From SZUA-521 sp041738285 (GTDB lineage Bacteria > Pseudomonadota > Gammaproteobacteria > Pseudomonadales > Azotimanducaceae): 23,086 nt of DNA. The translations under genes and the position numbers were made by a program. The DNA is taken from NCBI GenBank assembly GCA_041738285.1, contig JBGSQB010000038.1, positions 1 through 23,086 on the forward strand, in the 5' to 3' direction. Under the pieces are notes generated by a model. The model was given only the letters and a program-made list of their open reading frames with translations. It had not been told where the DNA came from and searched no databases. Positions 16,118 through 23,086 of the stretch are shown here, piece after piece (position 1 is the first letter of the stretch; every line of letters begins with the position of its first letter).

Positions 16118-16294
16118 CTAGCGCAGCGTCACTGCGACAGGGAGCCGGTGCGGACCGAGGCTACCAAATGCAGCGAGGATCGCCGACGCCTGGTTGCCGA
16201 ACAGGCCGATACAACGGCGTTCAGTCTTGCCGGCGACTTCGCGCTCGATGACGGCCTCGAACTGCGTGCCCTTTCGTTCGGTGACGATCCGCAT
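16118..16294 (-). CDS. Small protein of 58 residues, unknown function
   Basis: A short reading frame starting MRIVTERKGTQFEAVIERE and ending HRLPVAVTLR. ATG 16294 has a very strong ribosome binding site, GAGGAGG, seven bases upstream, which is the main reason to call it. The sequence is charged at the start and hydrophobic in the middle (CIGLFGNQASAILAAFGSLG) but not long enough for a clear membrane helix. The same frame is open far upstream to 17059, opposite the DUF4202 gene; that extension looks like a shadow and has no ribosome binding site advantage. No family is recognised. Confidence 0.5.
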   Translation of the reverse strand: MRIVTERKGTQFEAVIEREVAGKTERRCIGLFGNQASAILAAFGSLGPHRLPVAVTLR

Positions 16295-16492
16295 GACAAC
16301 CTCCTCACATGGGGTGGCCTGCCGAGCCGCCGCCCGCACTGGTGAGGCAAGGTGCGTGCCAGATGCCGTATCTTCGTCACCGCCAGTCGGGACACGGGCG
16401 CGCCGGACCGAGGAACGGGGCGCCTGCGGCATTGCTTGCCGCGCCGCGGCACAACATGCCCTTCGACGCGACATAGCGCGAGGAAACGGCTG

Positions 16493-17011
16493 ATGCCCGG
16501 CGCAGCATCCATCGACGAAATCATCGCCGCGATCGACGTCATGCATCGGCAGGATCCTGCCGGCAACGAACTGACCTATGCGCAGCGCATGAGTCACTGG
16601 CTCAACACGCTCGACTCGAATCCCGTGCCTGCGCTCGCCATCGCCGTGCGCGCCCAGCATCTGAAACGCTGGGAGTGTTCGCGCGCAGACTTTCCAGCCG
16701 GACGCGCCGGATACCTGCGTTGGCGGCGCAACGCCGCGCGGCACCATGCGCGGCTCACCGCGAGTCTGCTCGTCGAACTCGGATGCGAGGCAACACTCAT
16801 CGACCGCGTCACGCTGCTGGTCGAAAAACGCGACAAAGGACCGGATGGTCAGACACTCGAGGACTGTGCGTGTCTCGTGTTTCTGGAGACGCGGCTCGCT
16901 TCGTTCAAGGACGAGCATTCGGAAAGCGACGTGACCCGAATACTCGAGCGGACGTGGCAGAAGATGTCCGACCGCGCCCGTCAACTGGCATCGACGCGGG
17001 GCCTCGTTTGA
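16493..17011 (+). CDS. DUF4202 family protein
   Basis: A 172-residue protein of the DUF4202 family, of unknown function. The family core is clear: AVRAQHLKRWECSRADFP, AGYLRWRRNAARHHA, then LVEKRDKGPDGQTLEDCACL with VFLETRLASF, and a final TRILERTWQKMSDRARQLA. The conserved His in RAQH and RHHA and the Glu-Asp in LEDCACL recall a metal-binding helical fold, but this is not established. ATG 16493 has GAGGAAA about nine bases upstream; a longer start at 16352 would add an Arg-rich stretch and is rejected. The stop lies where homology to a truncated methyltransferase begins, so its 3' border may be a recombination point. The 198 bp upstream hold no recognised feature beyond likely divergent promoters. 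Confidence 0.85.
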   Translation: MPGAASIDEIIAAIDVMHRQDPAGNELTYAQRMSHWLNTLDSNPVPALAIAVRAQHLKRWECSRADFPAGRAGYLRWRRNAARHHARLTASLLVELGCEATLIDRVTLLVEKRDKGPDGQTLEDCACLVFLETRLASFKDEHSESDVTRILERTWQKMSDRARQLASTRGLV

Positions 17012-17039
17012 GAGGCACCGCGCCAAACGCGACGCGGAC

Positions 17040-17279
17040 ATGAAGGCGATGCGTACCACCGGCTATGTCACGGAAGCCTACGTCAAGGAAATCGCAACGC
17101 ACGCCGGCTTCCGCTTCGAAGCGGCGAGCGAGATCAACGCCAATCTCAAGGACGACACCCATCACCCCGACGGTGTCTGGTCACTGCCGCCGTTCGCACG
17201 CGGCACCGACAAGGACAAGTACCGGGCGATCGGTGAAAGCGACCGCATGACACTGCGGTTTCGCAAGCCCGCCGAGTAG
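17040..17279 (+). pseudogene. C-terminal remnant of a SAM-dependent methyltransferase
   Basis: The 79 residues from ATG 17040 (GYVTEAYVKEIATHAGFRF, then SEINANLKDDTHHPDGVWSL, IGESDRMTLRF) match the last third of a group of predicted class I methyltransferases common in Proteobacteria. The SAM-binding Rossmann part is missing. Similarity seems to reach back a little before the ATG (EHRA-like ERHRAK from about 17010), right up to the DUF4202 stop, and no ribosome binding site precedes the ATG. It is best read as a gene stump left by a deletion. Confidence 0.65.
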
Positions 17280-17360
17280 CACGACCAGCCAACGGTTTGC
17301 CGAGGTCGCGCATCTTGCCGGCGATCGCGCTACGCTCTGCGGCAAACGGGGGAGTTGTCG

Positions 17361-18293
17361 ATGGCGAACGTACCCGCGGGCAGTTCCGTCGTGACGGCTT
17401 CCGTCACTGCGCGGCGCGATCGCATTGATCTGTTTGGGGCGTCGCTCCTGATCGGGTTCAGCGTGCTGCTCGGGCTCAATCAGGCGCTGGTGAAGCTGGT
17501 GAACGCGGGCATCGCGCCGGTGTTCCAGGCGGGGCTGCGTTCGATCTGCGCATTCCTGCCGGTGCTGCTTTACGCACTGTGGGCGCGCAAACGGCTGTCT
17601 GTCACGGACGGCAGCCTCGGCCCTGGCATCATCAACGGCTTGCTGTTTTCCGGTGAGTTCTGCGCACTGTTCCTCGCACTCGATTACACGAGTGTCGCCC
17701 GCGCGTCGCTGTTCTTCTACACCATGCCGCTGTGGGTCGCGGTCGGCGCTCACTTTCTACTACCGGGTGAACGACTCACACCGGCGCGCGCGGCGGGACT
17801 GGGCGTTGCCATTGCAGGCGTTGCGCTCGCGCTGACCGGCAGCCAAGCGAGTGTCCATGAGAACGCATGGATCGGTGATCTGCTCGCACTCACGGGCGCC
17901 GTGTTCTGGGCCGGCATCGCTCTCGTCACGCGAACCACGCGCCTGGCGGACTGCTCACCGGAGATGAATCTCCTGTATCAACTGGCGGTGTCTGCACTGG
18001 TACTCACCGCGCTGGCACCGCTGTTCGGCGATCTGGTGCGCGACGTGACGCTGCCGATCATCGGCATCTTCGCCTTTCAGGTGATCGTCGTCGTGGGTAT
18101 CGGCTTCGTGGTTTGGTTCTGGGTGCTCTCCATCTACCCGGTGGCCGACATGGCCTCGTTCAGTCTGCTGACGCCGGTGTCGGGCGTCTTCTTCGGTTGG
18201 CTCATCTTCGATGACCGCCTGCCGCCGGGGTTCATCGCTGCGCTGTTGCTCGTGGGCGCCGGACTCGTGCTCGTGAATCGGCGCCGCGCCTGA
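17361..18293 (+). CDS. EamA-family (DMT superfamily) transporter
   Basis: A 310-residue inner-membrane permease with about ten hydrophobic segments in two EamA repeats. The first repeat has GVSLLIGFSVLLG-type helix 1 (seen as FGASLLIGFSVLLGLNQA), then ALDYTSVARASLFFYTMPLWV; the second has AGIALVTRT and the late LLTPVSGVFFGWLIFDD, a standard EamA motif. It probably exports a metabolite or amino-acid-like compound; the substrate is unknown. ATG 17361 has GGGGGAG seven bases upstream. Its TGA stop abuts the complementary stop of the convergent sigma-factor gene with no gap, forming TGATCA. Confidence 0.92.
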   Translation: MANVPAGSSVVTASVTARRDRIDLFGASLLIGFSVLLGLNQALVKLVNAGIAPVFQAGLRSICAFLPVLLYALWARKRLSVTDGSLGPGIINGLLFSGEFCALFLALDYTSVARASLFFYTMPLWVAVGAHFLLPGERLTPARAAGLGVAIAGVALALTGSQASVHENAWIGDLLALTGAVFWAGIALVTRTTRLADCSPEMNLLYQLAVSALVLTALAPLFGDLVRDVTLPIIGIFAFQVIVVVGIGFVVWFWVLSIYPVADMASFSLLTPVSGVFFGWLIFDDRLPPGFIAALLLVGAGLVLVNRRRA

Positions 18294-19277
18294 TCAGGGA
18301 CTGCGATACGGTTTGGGCAGCGCAACGAGTCCGAGGTCTTCGGCGATCATCGTGAGCGTGTCGGGCGCAAAACAATAGCAACGAACGCGTACGATCGTAC
18401 CGTCGACTTCGTCGATGCGATGCACCTCGTTCAGGCCTTCGACGCCATCAAACGTGCGAAAGCCAAGTACGATGCGCTCACCCCGGTAGTCGCACGACTG
18501 CCAGCGCGGATCGGTACCCAACACCATCTTGCGTGCCAGTTCCGCGTACGCCGGCGGGAACACCATATGCGCATGCAGGAAGAACGTCTTGCTGTCTTCG
18601 AACGTGTCGCTGCACGCACCACCCACCAGTTCCACGGTCAGATCGGTGGCACAGATCTGCTGCATCGTTTCCATGTCTTGGGTCGCGAGCGCCTGCAGAA
18701 ATCGCTCGACCAGCGCGGGCGATGGCACCGACCGACCATCATCTTCGGGTGGTTCTGCCTGCAGACGTTCGCGGCCGCGATGCAGCGCCGCCTTCACCGC
18801 GCCTTCGGTCACCTGCAGTATCGCCGCCGACTCCTTGGCAGACAGATCAAGCACTTCGCGCAACAACACCGCCGCCCGCTCGCGCGGCGGCAGGCGTTTC
18901 AACAAGGCGCCGGCGGCCTGATAAAGCGCGGCATCCTGCTCGGCGGAGGCAGTCGACTCGTCCACGTCACCGAGACCTGACCGCCATGCGCGATCACGCG
19001 CGTGTCGACGCTGCTGATCGATGAAGGCATGGGTTGCGGTGCGGATGAAATAGGCCTTCGGGTTCTCCAGGTCGCGATCGATCTTGCCCAGCAGTCCGAA
19101 CACGCGCAGCAGCGCGTCCTGCATCAGGTCTTCACCATCCCAGGGGTTGCCCGTGAGCCGGCAGCAATAACGGTGCAGGCTGGGGCGTAGCGGCGCGAGC
19201 GCATCCAGGTAGCGGCGCCACGGAGCCCGCACCTCGGCTTGAACCGCAAACGCAGACTTCGAGTCGGTGTCTGTCAT
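18294..19277 (-). CDS. ECF-type RNA polymerase sigma factor with SnoaL-like C-terminal domain
   Basis: A 327-residue sigma-70-family factor. Region 2 (about 30-100) has LHRYCCRLTGNPWDGEDLMQ and AYFIRTATHAFIDQQRR; region 4 (about 125-173) has LPPRERAAVLLREVLDLSAKE and GAVKAALHRGRERL. Residues about 187-305 form a SnoaL/NTF2-like domain (VERFLQALATQDMETMQQI, LTVELVGG), as in ECF41 and SigJ-like groups, where the extension modulates activity instead of an anti-sigma factor. No anti-sigma gene is adjacent, and the oxidoreductase or decarboxylase partners common with ECF41 factors are absent. ATG 19277 has GAGAGG a few bases upstream; the longer frame to 19460 runs into the REP pair and is rejected. 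Confidence 0.9.
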   Translation of the reverse strand: MTDTDSKSAFAVQAEVRAPWRRYLDALAPLRPSLHRYCCRLTGNPWDGEDLMQDALLRVFGLLGKIDRDLENPKAYFIRTATHAFIDQQRRHARDRAWRSGLGDVDESTASAEQDAALYQAAGALLKRLPPRERAAVLLREVLDLSAKESAAILQVTEGAVKAALHRGRERLQAEPPEDDGRSVPSPALVERFLQALATQDMETMQQICATDLTVELVGGACSDTFEDSKTFFLHAHMVFPPAYAELARKMVLGTDPRWQSCDYRGERIVLGFRTFDGVEGLNEVHRIDEVDGTIVRVRCYCFAPDTLTMIAEDLGLVALPKPYRSP

Positions 19278-19388
19278 GGCGACCTCTCGCAGGTGATTTG
19301 ACCATAACGATCGACAGCGCCAAAAGGATACGTCACAGATCGACGCCAATCGGCAAGGAGGGCGTCGAAAAAACGGTATCGAAGCCAT

Positions 19389-19461
19389 TGTGGGCGCGGG
19401 CTTGCCCGCGAATGATTCGAATAGACTCAAGGACTTTTTCGCGCGCAAGCGCGCTCCCACG
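19389..19461. repeat. Inverted pair of REP-like elements (BIME-like), copy 2
   Basis: TGTGGGCGCGGGCTTGCCCG begins the left arm (19389-19412). The right arm (19438-19461) reads on the minus strand CGTGGGAGCGCGCTTGCGCG and then CGAA. Each arm contains a hairpin (CGGGCTTGCCCG and GCGCGCTTGCGCGC), and a 25-bp AT-richer spacer lies between them. It has the same layout as the pair at 3304-3377. It lies between the divergent sigma-factor and DinF-type genes. Confidence 0.8.
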
Positions 19462-19541
19462 ACCCGGCAAGAACGAGTCTTGCCACACGCTCAAACGTAG
19501 AATCGACGGCTCGGAACGAAAGTACGTACTCTGGAAGACGT

Positions 19542-20891
19542 TTGAATCAACTCGGACCCATCACCCGCCTCGAAGTCTTGCGCCGGGCCTGGCCCATCAT
19601 CCTCGCCAATGCATCGGTACCGCTGCTCGGTCTCGTCGACACCGCGGTGATCGGTAACTTCGGCGACATCGCTGATCTCGGCGCGATTGCCTTCGGCGCC
19701 CTCATCTTCAGTTTCGTCTATTGGGGATTCGGTTTCCTGCGGATGAGTACGACCGGATTCGTCGCCCAGGCATCCGGCGCCGGTGACGAAGCGGAAGTGC
19801 GTGCGACGCTGCAACGCGCGTTCGTGACTGCGGGTGTACTCGGTGTCACCGTCATTGCGCTGCAATGGCCGATCGTGACCGGGGCGCTATGGCTGCTCGA
19901 CGGTAGTGCCAACGTCGAAGCGCTCGCTGCCGATTACTTCGGCATACGCATCTGGGCGGCGCCGGCGACCCTTGGCACGTTTGCGCTCATGGGTACGCTG
20001 ATCGGGCTCGGCCGCAGCCGCACGTTGCTGCTGCTGCAGCTATTGCTGAACGGCACCAACATCGTGCTCGACATCTGGTTCGCCGGCGCGCTCGGCTGGG
20101 GTGCGAAAGGGATTGCGCTCGGTACCGCCATCGCCGAGTGGACGAGCTTCCTCGTTGCCTGCCTAATCGTACTGCGGGCACTGAAGGCGCGGCACCGGGA
20201 CGACGAGCCACTCTTTTCCATGGCCCGTCTGCGTGACGCCGCGAAGTTCCGGCGTATGTTGGCCGCCAACTCGGACATCATGATCCGCACGCTGCTGCTC
20301 GTGTTTGGCTTCAGCTGGTTCATCCGTCAGAGCAGTCAGTTCGGGGACGCGGTGCTCGCGGCCAATCACGTGCTGCTGCAACTCGTTTCCTTTTCTGCGT
20401 TCTTTCTCGATGGCTATGCGTTCGTGGCGGAGGCGATCGTCGGTGAGTCGATCGGGTCGCGCAACCGCGCGCAGTTCGATGTGGCCGTGCGGCGATCGAC
20501 TGAACTGGCCGGTGCAACGGCGGTGCTGCTGGCGCTTGCGATCCTCACCCTGCATGCACCCGTCATTGCAGCACTCACCGATATCGAGCCGGTACGGCTG
20601 GCCGCACACACGGTAGTGCCGCTCGCCGCGATCTATGTGCTCTGCTCGTTCGCAGCGTTTCAACTGGACGGTATTTTCATCGGCGCCACGCGCACCCGCG
20701 ACATGCGCGATGCTTCGCTGCTGTCGGTGGTGATCTTTGTCGCGGTGTGTTGGCCACTCACCACGATCGGCGGCAATCAGGGCCTGTGGGGCGCATTCGT
20801 GGTGTACGTTTGCGTGCGCGCTGCCGCGCTGCTGTTGTACTACCCGGGCCTGAGAAATTCCGTCGGCGCTAGCCGAGGACATAGCACATGA
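19542..20891 (+). CDS. dinF: DinF-type MATE family exporter
   Basis: A 449-residue inner-membrane exporter of the MATE family, DinF branch, with about twelve membrane segments. The DinF signature is clear near the N-terminus: LANASVPLLGLVDTAVIGNF and FLRMSTTGFVAQASGAGD, as in E. coli DinF. The second half begins near residue 240 (RTLLLVFGFSWFIRQSSQFG, then DGYAFVAEAIVGESIG). MATE exporters use cation gradients to expel organic compounds. The start is TTG 19542 with GGAAG four bases upstream, since no ATG precedes the first helix. No LexA-like box was seen upstream, so SOS control is not supported. It is divergent from the sigma-factor gene, with a REP pair between them. Confidence 0.9.
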   Translation: MNQLGPITRLEVLRRAWPIILANASVPLLGLVDTAVIGNFGDIADLGAIAFGALIFSFVYWGFGFLRMSTTGFVAQASGAGDEAEVRATLQRAFVTAGVLGVTVIALQWPIVTGALWLLDGSANVEALAADYFGIRIWAAPATLGTFALMGTLIGLGRSRTLLLLQLLLNGTNIVLDIWFAGALGWGAKGIALGTAIAEWTSFLVACLIVLRALKARHRDDEPLFSMARLRDAAKFRRMLAANSDIMIRTLLLVFGFSWFIRQSSQFGDAVLAANHVLLQLVSFSAFFLDGYAFVAEAIVGESIGSRNRAQFDVAVRRSTELAGATAVLLALAILTLHAPVIAALTDIEPVRLAAHTVVPLAAIYVLCSFAAFQLDGIFIGATRTRDMRDASLLSVVIFVAVCWPLTTIGGNQGLWGAFVVYVCVRAAALLLYYPGLRNSVGASRGHST

Positions 20892-20928
20892 GTCATTTCT
20901 TCGGCATCGTGGCGAACGTGAGGTTGCA

Positions 20929-21204
20929 ATGAGCGAACGACCCGGGTATTCGTTAGCGATCCATGCCGCGTATCAACGAGGCGATCTCGACGCACTTCGC
21001 TCGCTGCTCGGCGCACCTGCTGATTTTCCCAACTGCCGCGGACCGGTCGGCGTGGGCGAGATTATCCTGGAATATGCGATCTACCACAGCCCGCTACCGT
21101 TCATTCGGCAGTTGCTGGAACTGGGCGCCGATCCGAACTATGGAGACCACGCCGGATTCCCGTCGCTTGCGTTCCTGAGGACCCTGCCGATGGGGCGTCG
21201 CTGA
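20929..21204 (+). CDS. Ankyrin-repeat protein, probably 3'-truncated
   Basis: A 91-residue protein with two ankyrin-like units: YSLAIHAAYQRGDLDALRSLL, then EYAIYHSPLPFIRQLLELGA with DPNYGDHAGFPSL. Relatives with the same N-terminal half (PNCRGPVGVGE, GADPNY, GFPSL) usually continue for several more repeats to about 160 residues. Here the sequence after GFPSL becomes FLRTLPMGRR and stops, 6 bp before the stop of the convergent DUF3750 gene. ATG 20929 has GAGG six or so bases upstream. A frame change near 21165-21175 plus loss of the rest is likely; function, if any, would be protein binding. Confidence 0.65.
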   Translation: MSERPGYSLAIHAAYQRGDLDALRSLLGAPADFPNCRGPVGVGEIILEYAIYHSPLPFIRQLLELGADPNYGDHAGFPSLAFLRTLPMGRR

Positions 21205-21210
21205 CGGTCA

Positions 21211-21759
21211 CTAGCAATAGTTATCGATCATCCACGACTTGCCAATGGCTTTAGCTGGCAGCACCAGCCCCAACGCCGGCACCTCGAGTCCGATCCACGC
21301 AGTGAACGAGTTGCTGTTGGGCCCCGGCCACATCACGTACTGGTCGGCGCACGGATAACGCAACGCGGCATCGTGAATCGCGCCAATCAGCGCATCCGCA
21401 TCGCTGCCACGACGATCAAGCAGAAGTACCGGCTTCGAGCCGAACCAGTGGCCGTCCGGAGCGTCGTGAGTGATGCTGACCACCGACCGATGCCGGCGCA
21501 GGCGCCAGCCGATGACCTGATACTTCGTGTACTGCGCGGCATGCGAGGCTTTGGTGACGACCCAGGTGTGAATCGCGAAGCGACCACGCACGCCCCACAC
21601 GTTGGCACCATATACCTGGACAACCGCGTCGGCGTGTTGCCCGGGATCGGGTGCAACAGGGATACCCACGGATTCCGGTTCGAGGGCACGGGAAATCGCG
21701 GCGAGTCCCAGGGCGCCAAGGGCGAGCGTCGCAATTGTGAACATGACCCGCCGCACCAT
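21211..21759 (-). CDS. DUF3750 family protein
   Basis: A 182-residue protein of unknown function. A hydrophobic N-terminal segment (about 6-24) is a signal peptide or anchor. The family core follows: AVVQVYGANVWGVRGRFAIHT (split near the WG), YQVIGWRLRRH, PDGHWFGSKPVLLLDRRG, YPCADQYVMWPGPNSNSF and VLPAKAIGKSW, all conserved in DUF3750. The conserved His64 and the GPNSN motif (146-150) suggest an enzyme active site, but no activity is known to me. The ATG 21759 sits only 2 bases after GGGA, so GTG 21756 may be the real start. It is divergent from the AlkD-like gene, 43 bp away. Confidence 0.86.
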   Translation of the reverse strand: MVRRVMFTIATLALGALGLAAISRALEPESVGIPVAPDPGQHADAVVQVYGANVWGVRGRFAIHTWVVTKASHAAQYTKYQVIGWRLRRHRSVVSITHDAPDGHWFGSKPVLLLDRRGSDADALIGAIHDAALRYPCADQYVMWPGPNSNSFTAWIGLEVPALGLVLPAKAIGKSWMIDNYC

Positions 21760-21802
21760 CTTCCCTTAGGCTTGCTCCGCACAATACCAAAATACGACCC
21801 AC

Positions 21803-22480
21803 ATGCGCCTGTCGAAGACTGCACGCAATCAGCTGGCGCGCGACGCAATCGATGAGATCCGTTCGATGCGCGGACGTGGCGTGCCCGGCGCGCGCGAAGT
21901 CCGCAAACGCCTGAGCACGTTGGTAAAGGATGTGGACGGCGCTGACGTCGCTGCCATCGGCGCTGCGATCGCCGCATCACCCGACATGAAGGTCAATCGC
22001 GCACGCTGGGTCGGCTGGGAGCTGATCAATAAACACCCGAGCGCCCTTTCGACACTGAATCTGCAGGCGGTAGAGGCACTCGGTGTCGGCAACTCATCGT
22101 GGGACGAAGTCGACGGCTACGGCATCTACATTGCGGGCGCCGCGTGGCTGCGCGGCTTGATATCGGACGCCGACGTGCTGCGATGGACGAAGAGCGCGGA
22201 TGTATGGCGCCGTCGAGCGGCGCTCGTGTCGACGGTGGCGTTGAACCTCAAAGCGCACGGCGGCACCGGCGACACCAAACGCACGCTCGCAATCGCCAGG
22301 CGCCTGGTCGACGACCGCGAAGACATGGTGGTGAAGGCGCTGAGCTGGTCGCTGCGATCCCTTGTGAACTGGGATCGTGTTGCCGTAGCGCGTTTTGTTG
22401 CCGAACACGATGCGCGGCTCGCCGCGCGGGTGAAACGCGAGACTCGGACCAAGCTTCGGACCGGCAAGAAGAACGGATGA
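21803..22480 (+). CDS. DNA alkylation repair protein, AlkD-like HEAT-repeat family
   Basis: A 225-residue all-helical protein of the DNA_alkylation (AlkC/AlkD) family, which removes alkylated bases by wrapping the duplex in HEAT-like repeats. The diagnostic segment is WVGWELINKHPSAL, then SSWDEVDGYGIY (Trp100 and Asp104, the latter at the place of the AlkD catalytic Asp), then LRWTKSADVWRRRAALVS, with Arg137-138 at the place of the phosphate-binding Arg. A later REDMVVKALSWSLRSL helix is also family-typical. ATG 21803 has no strong ribosome binding site. The stop lies 4 bp from the stop of the convergent SDR gene. Enzyme activity is inferred from conserved residues only. Confidence 0.88.
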   Translation: MRLSKTARNQLARDAIDEIRSMRGRGVPGAREVRKRLSTLVKDVDGADVAAIGAAIAASPDMKVNRARWVGWELINKHPSALSTLNLQAVEALGVGNSSWDEVDGYGIYIAGAAWLRGLISDADVLRWTKSADVWRRRAALVSTVALNLKAHGGTGDTKRTLAIARRLVDDREDMVVKALSWSLRSLVNWDRVAVARFVAEHDARLAARVKRETRTKLRTGKKNG

Positions 22481-22484
22481 CTCT

Positions 22485-23086
22485 TTACATGCCCGTCAGC
22501 GACTGATCGGACGCGAGCGCACCGGCCTGCTTGGTAATGATCTTGGCCATGGCCGGATGAGTGAGTATCCAGAACTGGCCGCTACGGATGGCGCCAAGCA
22601 CCAGGTGGCCGACTTCATCCGGATCCATGCCTTGTTCTTCCAGCATCTTTTGGATGCCCGACGCCGCGCGCCCGGCCCCCGCTCCGTCCGCCGCGGGCTT
22701 CGCGCGTCCAGGACGATAGGCCACCGAGTGTCGGCTGATGTTCGTGTTGATCGGGCCCGGACACAGCACCGAGGCGGTGACGGGACTCTTGCGGCCGTGA
22801 AGGTCGCGGGCGAGCGTCGCCATCAAAGCGACGACACCATGTTTGGCGACGTTGTAGGCGCCCATGAAACCACTCGCGAACAAGCCCGCCATCGATGAGG
22901 TCGAGTTGATGTGGCCTTCCCCTTGCGCCTCCATGATCGGCAGAAACACCTCCACGCCATAAATCGGCCCGTACAGATCGACGTCAAGAATCCAGCGCCA
23001 GTCGCTCAGCTTCATGGGATAGGTGGCGGTGGGAATGCCGACGCCGGCGTTGTTGCACAGGATGTGTACGCTGCCGAAGGTATCGG
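22485..23086 (-). CDS. Short-chain dehydrogenase/reductase (SDR), 5' end outside window
   Basis: The C-terminal 200 residues of a classical SDR that uses NAD(P)H. The visible part begins DTFGSVHILCNNAGVGIP, the NNAG motif; then comes GHINSTSSMAGL with the catalytic Ser, AYNVAKHGV with the catalytic Tyr and Lys, and LCPGPINTNI, which closes the cofactor site. The nucleotide-binding TGxxxGIG segment lies beyond the right edge. The tail (DEVGHLVLGAIRSGQFWILTHP) is typical of SDRs often found in steroid and fatty-acid degradation regions. An in-frame Met at 23015 is internal, not the start. It is convergent with the AlkD-like gene. Confidence 0.92.
   Translation of the reverse strand, partial: DTFGSVHILCNNAGVGIPTATYPMKLSDWRWILDVDLYGPIYGVEVFLPIMEAQGEGHINSTSSMAGLFASGFMGAYNVAKHGVVALMATLARDLHGRKSPVTASVLCPGPINTNISRHSVAYRPGRAKPAADGAGAGRAASGIQKMLEEQGMDPDEVGHLVLGAIRSGQFWILTHPAMAKIITKQAGALASDQSLTGM

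Noticed and set aside
16295..17059. Upstream extension of the 58-residue minus-strand gene to 17059
   Set aside because: The extension lies opposite the well-supported DUF4202 gene, and the strong ribosome binding site is at 16294.
17295..17347. Inverted repeat GTTTGCCG / CGGCAAAC upstream of the EamA gene
   Set aside because: Only 8 bp with a 37-nt loop; expected by chance in GC-rich sequence.
19521..19530. Palindrome AGTACGTACT just upstream of the DinF-type gene
   Set aside because: A 10-bp palindrome is common by chance, and it does not match a LexA box, so it does not support SOS control.

Overview
The window is about 23 kb of GC-rich (roughly 64% G+C) bacterial chromosome. The mix of genes suggests a free-living gammaproteobacterium of the Steroidobacter/Nevskia/Xanthomonas type: REP-like palindromes starting GTGGGAGC, an UrcA-family exported protein, paired acyl-CoA dehydrogenases, an LLM flavin monooxygenase beside a DUF7065/DUF7064 protein, and a LytTR two-component system. 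This placement is inference from gene content. No rRNA, tRNA, CRISPR array, insertion sequence, integrase or phage gene was seen.

Left part (1-4.7 kb, plus strand): the 3' five-sixths of katG (two frameshifts), a small SpoIIAA-like gene (one frameshift), a DUF7065/DUF7064 lipocalin-like protein, an inverted pair of REP elements, and an LLM-class flavin oxidoreductase. Middle-left part (4.7-10.4 kb, minus strand, co-directional): in transcription order a LytS/YesM-type histidine kinase, its LytTR response regulator, a frameshifted CsgG/FlgO-like lipoprotein, and an 857-residue protein joining a cytoplasmic TIR domain, one membrane helix, a cysteine-free SUMF1-like domain and a C-terminal alpha/beta-hydrolase. 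Between the kinase and the divergent urcA-family gene lies an array of short direct repeats with an exact 21-bp period. That is the geometry of LytTR-protein operators, and the minus-strand core resembles the AlgR site.

Centre (11-14.6 kb): a VOC protein and a divergent tandem-HxlR regulator share overlapping face-to-face promoters. Two acyl-CoA dehydrogenases follow, 8 bp apart, and probably form one heteromeric enzyme. From 14.6 to 17.3 kb the content is accessory and less orderly: a lipoprotein of unknown function bracketed by a 24-bp near-identical direct repeat, a cupin, a 58-residue small protein with a strong ribosome binding site, a DUF4202 protein and the C-terminal stump of a methyltransferase.

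Right part (17.3-23.1 kb): an EamA permease, an ECF-type sigma factor with a SnoaL-like C-terminal domain, a second REP pair, a DinF-type MATE exporter, a 3'-truncated ankyrin protein, a DUF3750 protein, an AlkD-like DNA alkylation repair protein, and the 3' part of a short-chain dehydrogenase that runs off the right edge.

The most interesting points are the TIR-SUMF1-hydrolase fusion downstream of a LytTR two-component system, the 21-bp-phased operator array, and the REP pairs. Five apparent frameshifting indels fall in three genes in the left 8.3 kb, and the rest of the window shows almost none. This may be assembly error rather than gene decay.
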